A stretch of 64,000 nucleotides of DNA from Mycobacterium seoulense (GTDB taxonomy: Bacteria; Actinomycetota; Actinomycetes; Mycobacteriales; Mycobacteriaceae). Both the position numbers and the translations under genes were made by a program. Positions within the stretch are counted from its first letter, which is position 1, and each line of letters starts with the position of its first letter. Below are positions 8,390-18,131 of the stretch, piece by piece. The stretch covers positions 992,001 through 1,056,000 of the forward strand of contig NZ_AP022582.1 in the NCBI RefSeq assembly GCF_010731595.1, in the 5' to 3' direction. Below the pieces are notes generated by a model that was not told where the DNA came from, did not search any database, and was given only the letters and a program-made list of their open reading frames with translations.

Positions 8390-9658
8390 TCAGGCACGAT
8401 GCCTCGAACGGGCGTAGTCCTCTACTAGGTCAGCAGCCTTCGCGACGGAGTCGGCGGGTGTGGTCATCCGGCCGGCGAGTTCGCGGGCGCGGGTCGCGTA
8501 TTCGGGGTCAAGGATTCGGCGCAGGTCAGCGACGAGGGATTCGCGCGTTGTATTCGAAAAGCGCCGGGACGTTCCCACCTTCAGCCGTTTGACCCGGGCT
8601 CCCCAGAGCATCTGATTGACGTCCATCGACAGGATCAGGGTGGGAACCCCGGCCCGCATGCTCGCGGCCGTGGTGCCCGAGCCGCCGTGATGGACCACGG
8701 CTCGGCAGGCGGGAAAGACCGCGGCGTAGTTAACGGCGCCGACCACCTTGACGTGGTCACCATGCGGGACGTCACTGAAGTCACTCCAACCCGCGCAGAT
8801 CAACGCACGCTCGCCCAGCTCCGCGCAGGCGGAGCTGATCATCTCGATCGCGTCGGCGGGGGATTCCACCGGCATGCTGCCGAACCCGAAGCAAATGGGA
8901 GGGGTGCCCGCGGCGATCCAGGATGCGACTTCCCCGTCGGCCTCGGTGGTCATTGCCATTGTCAGGGCACCAACAAACGGACGTTGGCCGTCCCATTTGG
9001 CCCATTCCGCGGCCAGCCCAGGAAAGCACGCCTCGTCGTAGGCCTGAATTTCCAGCGCTCCGCTTCGGGCAAACCGCCGCGCCGCGGGGCTGTTCGCTTT
9101 CGGTAACCCGAGTTCACGGCGCTGGGCACGCTCGACTTTCCTGTTCAGGAGCCAGCCCAGCCAGTCGAAGGCCGTCATTGCCAGCCGCGAAAGCGGCGCC
9201 GGCAGGATGGGTAACAGCTGGCTGTTCGCGCGTACCGGGACGTGATGCAGCGTGGCTAACGGGATGTTCAGGTATTCCGCGACGTTGACCGCGGCCTCCT
9301 GGTAGCTGAGGCCGACGAACAGCAGGTCGGCTCCGTCCGCCACCGATGTCAGCGTCTTGCTCATCTGGGTCCAGGACTCGTCGCTCAGCTCCCACATTTC
9401 GTGCCAGAGCTTCCGAAGGTCTCTGATCTTCCAGAAGGCCCCGAAGAAAGACGTCCAGAAGTTGCGATACACGTCCACCCACGTTCGCGTGTCCAGGCCG
9501 TAGGCGACTGCCGAAACGCCTGCCGCCTCGACAAAACCGACCGAGTCGGGTGGCACAGCCATCCGGACGTCGTGCCCTCTGCGCGCCAGTTCACGGGCGA
9601 CCACCAAGGACGGCTCGATGTCGCCTCGGGTCCCGTAACTCGCCAGCACAAATCTCAT
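8390..9658 (-). CDS. GPL-type glycosyltransferase (GT1, GtfA/Gtf3-like)
   Basis: The protein has 422 residues. I start it at ATG 9658 (MRFVLASYGTRGDIEPS) because the family N-terminus begins there and an upstream in-frame start at 9730 adds unrelated residues. The motif VHHGGSGTTAASMRAGVP marks the nucleotide-sugar site. It is closely related to the proteins at 766-2049 and 13691-14965, sharing blocks such as GLAAEWAKW and VKVVGAVNYAA, so the three arose by duplication. It probably adds rhamnose or 6-deoxytalose to the lipopeptide or to a preceding sugar. Its position between two methyltransferases fits a glycosylate-then-methylate order. Confidence 0.9.
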   Translation of the reverse strand: MRFVLASYGTRGDIEPSLVVARELARRGHDVRMAVPPDSVGFVEAAGVSAVAYGLDTRTWVDVYRNFWTSFFGAFWKIRDLRKLWHEMWELSDESWTQMSKTLTSVADGADLLFVGLSYQEAAVNVAEYLNIPLATLHHVPVRANSQLLPILPAPLSRLAMTAFDWLGWLLNRKVERAQRRELGLPKANSPAARRFARSGALEIQAYDEACFPGLAAEWAKWDGQRPFVGALTMAMTTEADGEVASWIAAGTPPICFGFGSMPVESPADAIEMISSACAELGERALICAGWSDFSDVPHGDHVKVVGAVNYAAVFPACRAVVHHGGSGTTAASMRAGVPTLILSMDVNQMLWGARVKRLKVGTSRRFSNTTRESLVADLRRILDPEYATRARELAGRMTTPADSVAKAADLVEDYARSRHRA

Positions 9659-9823
9659 CGCTAACCCCAACCAACCAAGTCCTACAGTCCCGCCCGTACC
9701 GACCACCACTGGCAGCGACGCCTCGCGCAAGTAGATGAATCCCGTTCAGATACCTGCTTCAGCGGACGCGGATTCTTCGGTGTAGATAGAAGCGGGGCGC
9801 CTATGACGGGCCCCGCTCCTGCA

Positions 9824-10657
9824 CTACTTTCGCCAGAACACACCACATTGATCGATCGTGACGATCTCCGAGGAGATCCCGTGCTTGCCACGGTAGTCCG
9901 CGACGGCTTGGCGACAGCCGGCAAGGTTGTAGTCGTCGATGATGCAGAAACCGCCTGGTGACAATCGCGGGTACAAGGCGTCGAGCGCTTGAATCGTCGA
10001 TTCGTACAGATCGCCGTCGAGCCTCAGCACGGCGATCTGGTCGATCGGCGCACCCTGCAACGTGTCCTTGAACCAGCCCGGAAGGAAGCGGACCTGATCA
10101 TCCAGCAGGTTGTAGCGTTCGAAATTTCTTCTGACTTCAGCTTCCGACACCGCGAGGACGGGCGCAGCGTGATGCAGGCCGAGCGAGAAGCGCGGAAGCT
10201 TGTCCGCTTCGTAGTTCGCGGTGTCCGGCGGCGGCACACCTTCGAATGAATCGGCCAGCCAGACGCGCCGGGTCTTGTCCCCGTAGGCCGCTAGAACGGC
10301 TCGCATGAGAATCGACGCGCCGCCCCGCCATACACCGCATTCGACGAGATCACCCGGGACGCCCTCGGTCAACACAGTCTCAACGCAATGCTGCAGACTC
10401 GTGAGTCGCTTCATTCCGATCATGGTCTCGGCGTCGGCCGGCCAATCCATGCCCAAGTCGCGTGCGTGCTGATCGAATGGGCGCTTGCGCACCAGCATCC
10501 AGCTGCGGTTCTTGAGGAACGGAAGCCACGTCAACCACCCCACGCTGGCGCGCATCCGCAGCGGCCACCCCACGGGCACGAGTTGGTCCATGCCATACCT
10601 GGTGAGGTCGCGCCGGATCTGATCCAGGTAGAGAGATCGGACGTCGCTATCGGTCAC
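9824..10657 (-). CDS. TylF/macrocin-type sugar O-methyltransferase
   Basis: The protein has about 277 residues from GTG 10657. SAM-binding VECGVWRGGAS and the metal and substrate segments LRLDGDLYEST and GGFCIIDDYN are TylF/MycE-type signatures. Those enzymes use Mg2+ and methylate hydroxyls of deoxysugars in glycosylated natural products. The frame stays open upstream to 10939, but the extra 94 residues look like non-coding translation. A GGGGG element sits about ten bases before GTG 10657. TTG 10663 is an alternative. In GPL loci this family (Rmt/Mtf) methylates rhamnose, often at O-3 or O-4; the position here is not known. Confidence 0.85.
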   Translation of the reverse strand: MTDSDVRSLYLDQIRRDLTRYGMDQLVPVGWPLRMRASVGWLTWLPFLKNRSWMLVRKRPFDQHARDLGMDWPADAETMIGMKRLTSLQHCVETVLTEGVPGDLVECGVWRGGASILMRAVLAAYGDKTRRVWLADSFEGVPPPDTANYEADKLPRFSLGLHHAAPVLAVSEAEVRRNFERYNLLDDQVRFLPGWFKDTLQGAPIDQIAVLRLDGDLYESTIQALDALYPRLSPGGFCIIDDYNLAGCRQAVADYRGKHGISSEIVTIDQCGVFWRK

Positions 10658-11008
10658 GGTCAAAACCGCCCCCTGTCTCGCATGCCAGTAAGTATCCGGT
10701 GGTGAGCCTAGACGCCCACCGACGGCCTCAATGCCGTTTAGAGTTTTCCAGCTCGGGTTTGCCACAGTTCGGTCAGTCGTCCCGGCGGCCCCGGCCGTTA
10801 GCGGACTTTTCCTCAGCGGCGCCCCGCTTGCTGGTACCCCCGATCCGGGCCGGGCGCGTGCATAGATTAGCGCAGACCTTGCTTGCGCCCGGCCAACGGA
10901 CCTGTCGCGGAGCCCGCTGACCGACCCGGGGAACCGCAAGCTTGGGAGCCGTCGGGTAGCGCGGACAGCCTGCCTCCTCGGTCAAGTTGGGGGGCCGTGA
11001 AAGGGGCG
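10658..11008. other. Intergenic region within the minus-strand array
   Basis: These 351 bp lie between the epimerase stop and the TylF-like start. The TylF frame is open through most of it, but I see no protein-like content, RNA gene or clear hairpin. It may hold a promoter for the downstream three genes. Confidence 0.3.
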
Positions 11009-12124
11009 TTAACGTCGGGACGAGACGTCCGACGCGGCGGAATCGCCTGCCGCGGAACGCACTTCGGGCTGTTCGCCAATCCATTCGACCAGGGCGCGCA
11101 GGCCGTCGTCGAGCGCCCACTTGGGCCGCCAATCGAGTTCGTTGCTCGCCGGCTCGATGCTGCAGCTTGCCGCACGTATGTCGCCGTCGCGGAATTTCGG
11201 CACGACGATCGGCTCGGGGGCATCGAAGATCGCGGCGATCTTGCGCGCCAGTTCATGGATGGTTATGCCACTGCCCGAGCCGATGTCGACGCAGCGCGAT
11301 TCAGCCGCAGGTCTTTGCACTGCCGCGAACAGCGCGTCGACGACATCGTCGATGTAGACCAGGTCGCGCACGATCCGGCCGTCTTCGTACACTTCAGACG
11401 GCCGCTTCTCGCGGGACAACCGCGCGAAGAACGGGACCACTCCCGTATACGGATTGTTCAGCGATTGGCCCGGCCCGTAGGCGTTTTGGAGCCGCAACAC
11501 GCTCAATTTCGTGTCGTGCGCGGCGGTCCAGGCGGCCAACAGGTGTTCTTGGGCGAGCTTGGTGGCGCCGTAAATGTTGGTCGGCCGAGGTTCGGTTTCA
11601 CCCGCACGGTTCGGAATGGGCACCGCGGCTTCGCCCGTGGGTCCCACGGGGTCCCAGGCGCCGGCGAGAAGCTGCGCGTGGCTTCGGGGTCGCGGATAGA
11701 AAATGTGGGTGCCGGATCGCCACGCACCCTCGCCGTAGACGGCCCTCGACGACGCCAACACGAGCTGATCGGGCACCAGCTCGAAGCGGCTCAACGCGTC
11801 AAGGAGCTGCGTCGTGCCCACGACGTTCACCGAGCCGTGGCGGGTCGCCTGGGACAGCGACTGCGCGGTTCCCGTCTCGGCCGCCAAATGGACGATTTGG
11901 GAGGGGCGGAACAATCTCAGCACTGCATCAAAGTCTGGTGCATGGGTGACGTCACCGGTGAAAAGCCGCACGGACGGCGCCAGCTTCAGGGTTGGACGGT
12001 CACCGTGCACCTGAGGAAGCAGGACATCCATTACGGCGACGTCGTAACCGGCCTCGACGAGACGGCGCGAAAGCAGGGTACCGATGAACCCTGCCCCGCC
12101 AGTGATGAGCACGGACGCTGACAA
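11009..12124 (-). CDS. NAD-dependent nucleotide-sugar epimerase/dehydratase (extended SDR)
   Basis: The protein has 371 residues. GGAGFIG at residues 9-15 is the NAD-binding glycine motif. Catalytic YGATK (Tyr185, Lys189) and Ser125/126 complete the SDR triad. VRDLVYIDDVVDAL in the C-terminal half is typical of UDP/TDP-hexose epimerases. The start is TTG 12124 with AGGAGG nine bases upstream. GPL loci carry a related enzyme for making TDP-6-deoxytalose, so that role or 4-keto-sugar epimerisation is likely. Its direct neighbour is a sugar C-methyltransferase, which suggests both act on the same nucleotide sugar. The exact reaction is inferred. Confidence 0.85.
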   Translation of the reverse strand: MSASVLITGGAGFIGTLLSRRLVEAGYDVAVMDVLLPQVHGDRPTLKLAPSVRLFTGDVTHAPDFDAVLRLFRPSQIVHLAAETGTAQSLSQATRHGSVNVVGTTQLLDALSRFELVPDQLVLASSRAVYGEGAWRSGTHIFYPRPRSHAQLLAGAWDPVGPTGEAAVPIPNRAGETEPRPTNIYGATKLAQEHLLAAWTAAHDTKLSVLRLQNAYGPGQSLNNPYTGVVPFFARLSREKRPSEVYEDGRIVRDLVYIDDVVDALFAAVQRPAAESRCVDIGSGSGITIHELARKIAAIFDAPEPIVVPKFRDGDIRAASCSIEPASNELDWRPKWALDDGLRALVEWIGEQPEVRSAAGDSAASDVSSRR

Positions 12125-12133
12125 GGGCCGGAG

Positions 12134-12139
12134 CCTCCT
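12134..12139 (-). promoter_or_regulatory. Ribosome binding site for a TTG start
   Basis: A perfect AGGAGG on the minus strand, nine bases before TTG 12124, fixes the epimerase start. Confidence 0.6.
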
Positions 12140-12279
12140 GTTCGAGTGCAGAGGAAATTGGGTGAGCGGAACGCGTTGCCGGAGTGGAAACCGGGTCGAT
12201 CATATCGGTGAGTTCGGCAGCGTCAGCCCGAGTGAGGGATAAAGCCCGGCGATCGTGCGCTGACACCGACCGCCGGCCA

Positions 12280-13503
12280 TCACACCAGATGGACCTTCGG
12301 CGAATACAGGATCCACCGTCCACCGTTCTCATGGAACCGACGCTCCTTCGCCATGATCTCCTCGGCGTGGTTCCAGGCGAACAGCAAAGCGTAGTCAGGG
12401 TAGGGATCGGAGAACGACTCGGGCGGGCAGACCGGAATTCTGGTGCCCGGTGTGACGCGACCTTGCTTCTCGGGGGTCGAATCACAGACGATGGGGAGCA
12501 ACTCGGGGCCGATACCGCAATAGTTCATCACGGTGGCGCTTCTCGACGTGGCCCCATATCCGACAACACGGCGGCCGGCGGCACGTAAGTCCCGGAGGAG
12601 CGTGACGAGGTCCGTCCGGATGCCCTCGACCGCGGCGGCGAACTCGGCGAACGTCGCTTCCTCGGCAAGGCCCTCGGCTTCCTCGCGCGCCAAGAATTCC
12701 GCCACGGATGCGGAAGGCTTCGAGGTGCCAGGTCGTGCCGCCGTATAGCGGATGGAACCCCCGTGTAACGGAAGGTGTTCGACATCGATCAGCTCGAAGC
12801 CGAAACGAGCCGCCATCGCCTGCACCGACCGAACCGAGAACAGATAGATGTGCTCGTCGTAGATTTGGTCGAAGTAGACGCACCTGACGATGTCGCCGAG
12901 ATAGCGATCCTCGAACACGAACAGCCCGTCCGGTGCGAGCAAGATGTCGACCCCGAGGAAGATCGACTCGAGGTAGGAGATGTGGCTGATCGCGTTCGCC
13001 GAGTAGATCAGTTGTGCGGGCCCGTACTCGTCGCGGATCTTGGTCGCCGTCGATGCGTTGAAAAAGTCCTTCCATACATTGACGCCGTTGGTCTGCGCCA
13101 CGTCTGCAGCGACCGCGGCCGGATCCACTCCGAGATGTCGCATCCCGGCCTCGCTGAGCGTCTTCAGCATGACGCCGTCGTTGCTGCCGATTTCGACGAC
13201 GAACCCATCGCGACCGCCCGGGCAGGTCTGCATGATCCGCCGTGCCACGTCCTGGCCATGTTTGCGGATCAGTGAGGAACCGGACGCGCGGTAAGGATAT
13301 TCCGCGTGAAACATCTGGTGCGGGGGAAACTCGTCAAGCTGCTGCACCATGGTGCACGACCCGCAGAGTCCAATCGCAAGCCGAAAAAACGGCACCTTGG
13401 TCGCCTTCTCGGGCCTCACGAAGGCGTTCGAGACGGGCTGCGGACCGAGGTCAAGCACTTCACGGACGACGCCTTTGCACAGGCGGCAACTTTGCTCGGT
13501 CAA
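12280..13503 (-). CDS. Nucleotide-sugar C-methyltransferase (NovU/TylC3-like)
   Basis: The protein has 407 residues with the three-part layout of deoxysugar C-methyltransferases. An N-terminal zinc-binding domain has Cys6, Cys9, Cys47 and Cys50. The SAM domain contains VEIGSNDG (103-110). A C-terminal Rossmann-like domain carries GYGATSRSATVMNY. Known relatives methylate C-3 or C-5 of dTDP-4-keto-6-deoxyhexoses to give branched sugars. This implies a branched-chain sugar in the local glycolipid. The likely start is TTG 13503, with AGGGG a few bases upstream. Reading alone does not settle C-3 versus C-5 specificity. Confidence 0.88.
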   Translation of the reverse strand: MTEQSCRLCKGVVREVLDLGPQPVSNAFVRPEKATKVPFFRLAIGLCGSCTMVQQLDEFPPHQMFHAEYPYRASGSSLIRKHGQDVARRIMQTCPGGRDGFVVEIGSNDGVMLKTLSEAGMRHLGVDPAAVAADVAQTNGVNVWKDFFNASTATKIRDEYGPAQLIYSANAISHISYLESIFLGVDILLAPDGLFVFEDRYLGDIVRCVYFDQIYDEHIYLFSVRSVQAMAARFGFELIDVEHLPLHGGSIRYTAARPGTSKPSASVAEFLAREEAEGLAEEATFAEFAAAVEGIRTDLVTLLRDLRAAGRRVVGYGATSRSATVMNYCGIGPELLPIVCDSTPEKQGRVTPGTRIPVCPPESFSDPYPDYALLFAWNHAEEIMAKERRFHENGGRWILYSPKVHLV

Positions 13504-13690
13504 ACCCGGCCCCTAACGCGCATGTCAATATCAGCAGTGACGACCGCGGCCCCGAATCGCCGTCGTCAGTACCTTCTCAGTTTGCCCAACATTAGGTCGC
13601 CACTGTACCGATGATGACATCTGATGCGCGATCTGCGCGAGCTGGTCAAGGTATCCTCCGCGCGATGGAGCGCAGCACCGCCCGCACACG

Positions 13691-14965
13691 TCACTCAACA
13701 CGTCTGCGCCGCGCTGCTTCGATGAGCAACTCGGCCGCACTGGCGACGCTTTCGGCGGGCTTGGTCATGCGCGTGGCGAGCTCCCGCGCCCGAGCGGCGC
13801 ATTCGGGGGAGAGCGTCCGACGGAGGTCTGTGACCAGCGAGCGTTGGGTGGTGGCCGAGAAACGCCGGGCGGTGCCGACGTTGAGTCGTTTGACCTGATT
13901 TCCCCAATATGGCTGATCGGCGGAACTCCACAGGATCAACGTAGGTGCGCCGGCGCGCAGGCTTGCGGCAGTGGTGCCCGAGCCGCCGTGGTGCACCACC
14001 GCCCGGCAGGCGGGAAAGACTGCGGCATAATTCACGACACCCACCACTTTGACGTGGTCATAGCCCGGTACGTCGCTGAAGTCGTTCCCGCCGAAACAAA
14101 TCAACGCCCGCTCACCCAACTCTGCACACGCGGCGCTGATCATTGCGACCGTGTCGGCCGGGGACTCCACGGGTATGCTCCCGAAGCCGAAGCAGACTGG
14201 CGGTGGTCCTGCCGCGATCCACGCTGCGACCTCCTGGTCGGCATCGGTGCTCAACTCCATCGCGAGCGCACCCACGAAGGGCCGCCGCGGACCCCACTTC
14301 GCCCATTCGGCCGCCAATCCGGGGAAGCACGCCTGGTCGTAGGCCTGGATTTCCAGCGACCCACGCTCGGCGACCCGTCGCGATGAACGAACCTTCGCCT
14401 CGGGGAGACCGAGCTCACGGCGCTGCGCATTCTCCACACTTTTCGTCGAGCGCCAAAACAGCCACTCGGTCGCCGTCATCATGGAGCGAACCGCGGCCGG
14501 CGGCGCGCTGGGAACAAGCTCACCGTTGGCCCGCATCGGAAAGTGATGCAACGCGGCTAACGGGATGTCGTAATGCTCCGCAACGTTGGCGGCGGGCTGC
14601 TCGAAATTGATGCCGGTGGACAATAGATCAGCCCCTTCCGCCAGTGATAGCAAGGTCGCACCAACCTCGCCCCAGTGCCGGATGATCGGCTCCCACACCC
14701 TACGCACCACACGGATCGGTCCGCGGATCGTCCAAACGCTGCGGAAGAAATCCCTCCACATGTTTCGCAAGAACTCTTCGTCCAAAAAGTTCTGCAGTTT
14801 TGGTCCGTAGGCGACCGCCGCGAGCCCGGCCGACTCGACGAAGCCGACAAGGTCGGGCGGAACGGCCAAACGGACGTCGTGCCCTCTGCGCACCAATTCG
14901 CGGCCAACTGCGGCTGACGGCTCGACGTCGCCGCGAGTCCCATAGCATGCCAGGGCGAACTTCAT
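13691..14965 (-). CDS. GPL-type glycosyltransferase (GT1, GtfA/Gtf3-like)
   Basis: The protein has 424 residues, starts at ATG 14965 and carries the CYGTRGDVEPS N-terminus and the VHHGGSGTTAASLRAGAP donor-site motif. It is the first tailoring gene after the two mmpL genes (97 bp gap). It may be the enzyme for the first sugar on the peptide, but that is position-based inference. It shares most sequence blocks with the other two glycosyltransferases of this window. The main differences are in residues about 50-110, a region that normally forms the acceptor pocket, so the three probably have different acceptors. Confidence 0.9.
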   Translation of the reverse strand: MKFALACYGTRGDVEPSAAVGRELVRRGHDVRLAVPPDLVGFVESAGLAAVAYGPKLQNFLDEEFLRNMWRDFFRSVWTIRGPIRVVRRVWEPIIRHWGEVGATLLSLAEGADLLSTGINFEQPAANVAEHYDIPLAALHHFPMRANGELVPSAPPAAVRSMMTATEWLFWRSTKSVENAQRRELGLPEAKVRSSRRVAERGSLEIQAYDQACFPGLAAEWAKWGPRRPFVGALAMELSTDADQEVAAWIAAGPPPVCFGFGSIPVESPADTVAMISAACAELGERALICFGGNDFSDVPGYDHVKVVGVVNYAAVFPACRAVVHHGGSGTTAASLRAGAPTLILWSSADQPYWGNQVKRLNVGTARRFSATTQRSLVTDLRRTLSPECAARARELATRMTKPAESVASAAELLIEAARRRRVE

Positions 14966-15062
14966 GACGAACCCTCGACCGCGGTCGCCATTCGCCTAGC
15001 GCCACGAACATCGGCGAGTATCTCCAGGAGGTCGTCCATCAACAGCGTTGGCGGCAACTGCC

Positions 15063-17975
15063 CTATCGAGCGGGCCGGGGGATTTCGGCTGTTGGTGCGT
15101 CGTCCTCATACCCGTGGTGCAGCAGCAACGACCGCACCAGGGGACGCGGTCCTTCCGCCCGAAGCATTTGACTGGCGGGGCGGGGGCGAACGATCTGCGG
15201 CCACCAGAACCAACGTCCGAGCAGGGCCGCGATGGAAGGTGTCATGAACGAGCGCACGATCAAGGTGTCGAATAACAGGCCCAGGCCGATCGTCGTACCG
15301 ACCTGACCGATGATCCGCAAATCGCTGGCCACCATTGAGGCCATCGTGAATGCGAACACCAAACCGGCGTTCGTCACGACCTTACCGGTACCGCCCATCG
15401 CGCGAATGATGCCGGTGTTGATGCCGTCCGCTATTTCCTCTTTCATTCGGGACACCAGCAGCAGGTTGTAGTCCGACCCCACCGCCAACAAGACGATCAC
15501 CGACATCGGCAGCACCATCCAGTACAAATTGATGCCCATAATGTACTGCCAGATCAGTACTGACAACCCGAACGAAGAACCGAGCGAAAGCGCCACCGTG
15601 CCGACAATGACCAGCGAGGCCACGAAACCTCGGGTGATGATCAGCATGATGATGAAAATCAGGCAGAGCGCACCGACTCCCGCGATAAACAAATCGTACG
15701 TGGAGCCGTCGCGGAAGTCCTTGAATGTCGACGCGGTGCCGGCAATAAAGATCTTGGACGGCTCGAGCGGCGTCGTCTTGAGGGCCTCTTCCGCCGCCGT
15801 CCGTATCTTGTCGATACGCACGAGACCCTCGGGCGAGGCGGGATCACCCTTGTGCGAGATGATGAATCGAGCCGCTTTCCCGTCCGGGGACAAGAACTGA
15901 CTCATCGCCTTTTTGAAGTCGTCGTTCTGGAAAATGTCCGGCGGCAGATAGAAGGAATCGTCGTCCTTGGCGGCGTCGAACGTCGCCCCCATCGCCGTGG
16001 CGTTCTCTTTCTCGTTGTCCATCTGGCCGAGCGTTCCGTTCATGGTGCTGTAGCTCGTCAGCAGCATGTTGCGCGCGTCCTCCGCGATCGCGATCGACGG
16101 CGGGAAAATCTCGAGCAGTTGCGGCAACAGCGTGTCCATCTTGTTCAGGTCGACGATGAGTTCATCGAATTTATCGCTCAGTGTGTCGATGCCGTCGAAT
16201 GTCTCGAAGATATTTCTCAACGACCAGCATATGGGGATATCGTAGCAGTGCCGTTCCCAGTAAAAATAGCTTCGAATCGGTCGGTAGAAGTCTTCGAAAT
16301 CGGACAAGTGGTCCCTGATTTCCGATATAACCTCGCGCATCTCTTTGGTCTTGTTGATCGAGTCGTGCGTCAGGGCGGTAATCTGCTTCTGCAATTCGTA
16401 CATGCGTTTCATCGACGCGATCTGGAACGACAGCACGTCCGCCTGCTTGAGCATATCTACCGTGCGGTCTTTCATGTATTTCTGATCTTGCTGCATGACG
16501 GCATACTGCATTTGCATCAGGAAGGGTATCGAGGTGTGCTGGATCGGTGTCCCCTCGGGGCGGGTTATGCCCTGCACCCGAGAGATACCCTGAATCTTGA
16601 ATATCGCCTTCGCCAGCCTATGCAAGACGAGAAAATCCGCGGGATTGCGCATATCGTGATCCGATTCGATCATCACGATTTCGGGCATCATTCGTGATTG
16701 CGAGAAATGACGATCGGCGGCCGCGTATCCGACATTCGCGGGAATGTCACTGGGCATATAGAACCGGTTGTTGTAGCTCGTCTGGTAGCCGGGCAGCGTC
16801 ACCAGACCCACCAGCGCGACCGCCACCGTCGCAGCGAGGATCGGCAGGGGCCAACGCACGATGGCCGTCCCGATCCGCCGCCATCGACCGAACGCGAGAA
16901 TCCGCGTGGGGTCGAACAGCCCAAAGCCACTTCCGATCGTGAGAACCGCAGGCACCAGGGTCAGCGCGATCACGACCGCCACGAGCATGCCCACGGCGCA
17001 CGGCACTCCCATGGTCTGGAAAATGGGCATCCGGGTAAAGCCCAGGCACAACATCGCCCCGGCGATCGTCAACCCCGAACCCAACACCACCGGAGCGACC
17101 CCGCGGTAGGTGGTATAAAAGGCGGTTTCCCGATCTTCGCCGGCTTGACGCGCCTCTTGATATCGACCGAAGAAGAAAATCGCGTAGTCGGTTCCAGCCG
17201 CCATCGCGAGGGCCACCAGTAGGTTGACGGCGAAAGTCGAGAGCGCCACGAGACTATGATCGCCGAGAAAGGCAACGATTCCCCGGGCCGCAAATACCTC
17301 GATGCCCACGGTGACCAACAACAGAATGACGGTGAAGATTGATCGATAAACGAAAAGCAGCACCACAAAGATGATCAGCGCGCCCACCGCGGTCATCTTC
17401 AGAATGGATCTGTCACCGGCCTGCTGCATATCCGACAACAACGCCGAAGGGCCGGTGACATAGACCTTGACTCCCGGAGGCGGCGGCGTCCGTGCGATGA
17501 TATTGCGGACCGAGGCAATGGAGTCCTGGCCCAGGGTCGTGCCCTGGTTGCCGGCGAGATTCACTTGCACATAAACGGCCTTGCCGTCGTCGCTTTGCGC
17601 ACCCGCCGCCGTCAGTCGATCTCCCCAAAGGTCCTGCACATGCTCGACGTGCTTCGAGTCGGCTTTAAGCGCGCGGACCAATTGGTCATAGTAGGTATGG
17701 GCGTCGTCCCCGAGGCGCTGCTGCCCCTCCAGCACGACCATCGCGATACTGTCCGAATCCGACTCTTTGAAGTCCCTGCCCATGCGCTGCATGGCCTGCA
17801 CGGCCGGTGCATCCTGCGGGGCCAGTGGCACGGAATGCTCTCGGCCGACCGTCTCCAGCCACGGAACAGCCAAAGTCACCAACAGGGTCAGTGCCACCCA
17901 GGCCAGGACGATGAGCACCGAAAGCTTGCGGATGCTCCGGGCGACGAAGGGGCCTCGAGGGTGTTCGGTGCTCAT
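15063..17975 (-). CDS. mmpL4b: MmpL-family RND transporter, second copy (MmpL4b-like)
   Basis: The protein has 970 residues with the MmpL layout: a first membrane helix near 17-38, a periplasmic domain, a block of five helices (about 190-380), a large second periplasmic domain with a long helical part, and six C-terminal helices. The proton-relay Asp-Tyr pairs are in GTDY (261-264) and GSDY (833-836). In GPL producers two such proteins with MmpS4 are needed to export the lipopeptide. The start is ATG 17975. It follows the first mmpL after 156 bp. The C-terminal tail after the last helix is longer and more acidic than in its neighbour. Confidence 0.93.
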   Translation of the reverse strand: MSTEHPRGPFVARSIRKLSVLIVLAWVALTLLVTLAVPWLETVGREHSVPLAPQDAPAVQAMQRMGRDFKESDSDSIAMVVLEGQQRLGDDAHTYYDQLVRALKADSKHVEHVQDLWGDRLTAAGAQSDDGKAVYVQVNLAGNQGTTLGQDSIASVRNIIARTPPPPGVKVYVTGPSALLSDMQQAGDRSILKMTAVGALIIFVVLLFVYRSIFTVILLLVTVGIEVFAARGIVAFLGDHSLVALSTFAVNLLVALAMAAGTDYAIFFFGRYQEARQAGEDRETAFYTTYRGVAPVVLGSGLTIAGAMLCLGFTRMPIFQTMGVPCAVGMLVAVVIALTLVPAVLTIGSGFGLFDPTRILAFGRWRRIGTAIVRWPLPILAATVAVALVGLVTLPGYQTSYNNRFYMPSDIPANVGYAAADRHFSQSRMMPEIVMIESDHDMRNPADFLVLHRLAKAIFKIQGISRVQGITRPEGTPIQHTSIPFLMQMQYAVMQQDQKYMKDRTVDMLKQADVLSFQIASMKRMYELQKQITALTHDSINKTKEMREVISEIRDHLSDFEDFYRPIRSYFYWERHCYDIPICWSLRNIFETFDGIDTLSDKFDELIVDLNKMDTLLPQLLEIFPPSIAIAEDARNMLLTSYSTMNGTLGQMDNEKENATAMGATFDAAKDDDSFYLPPDIFQNDDFKKAMSQFLSPDGKAARFIISHKGDPASPEGLVRIDKIRTAAEEALKTTPLEPSKIFIAGTASTFKDFRDGSTYDLFIAGVGALCLIFIIMLIITRGFVASLVIVGTVALSLGSSFGLSVLIWQYIMGINLYWMVLPMSVIVLLAVGSDYNLLLVSRMKEEIADGINTGIIRAMGGTGKVVTNAGLVFAFTMASMVASDLRIIGQVGTTIGLGLLFDTLIVRSFMTPSIAALLGRWFWWPQIVRPRPASQMLRAEGPRPLVRSLLLHHGYEDDAPTAEIPRPAR

Positions 17976-18131
17976 ACGGCCCTCAACAGCCAGGCGGCGG
18001 CATTCAGCGGGATCATCTCAGCGCCGACCACACCGCCCACTTCGCCGCAGCGGCGAATGCCGTCCCTGATGTCCTGTGTCACGATGTTCCCCACGGTCGC
18101 GGTCCCTGTCCTGAAAGTGGAAGCCCGCCAG

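Noticed and set aside
9659..9730. A 24-residue N-terminal extension of the second glycosyltransferase
   Set aside because: The other two paralogues begin exactly at the MxFxLAxxGTRGD block, so ATG 9658 is preferred.
10658..10939. A 94-residue extension of the TylF-like methyltransferase
   Set aside because: The added residues do not look like the family, and a G-rich ribosome-like site lies just before the internal GTG.
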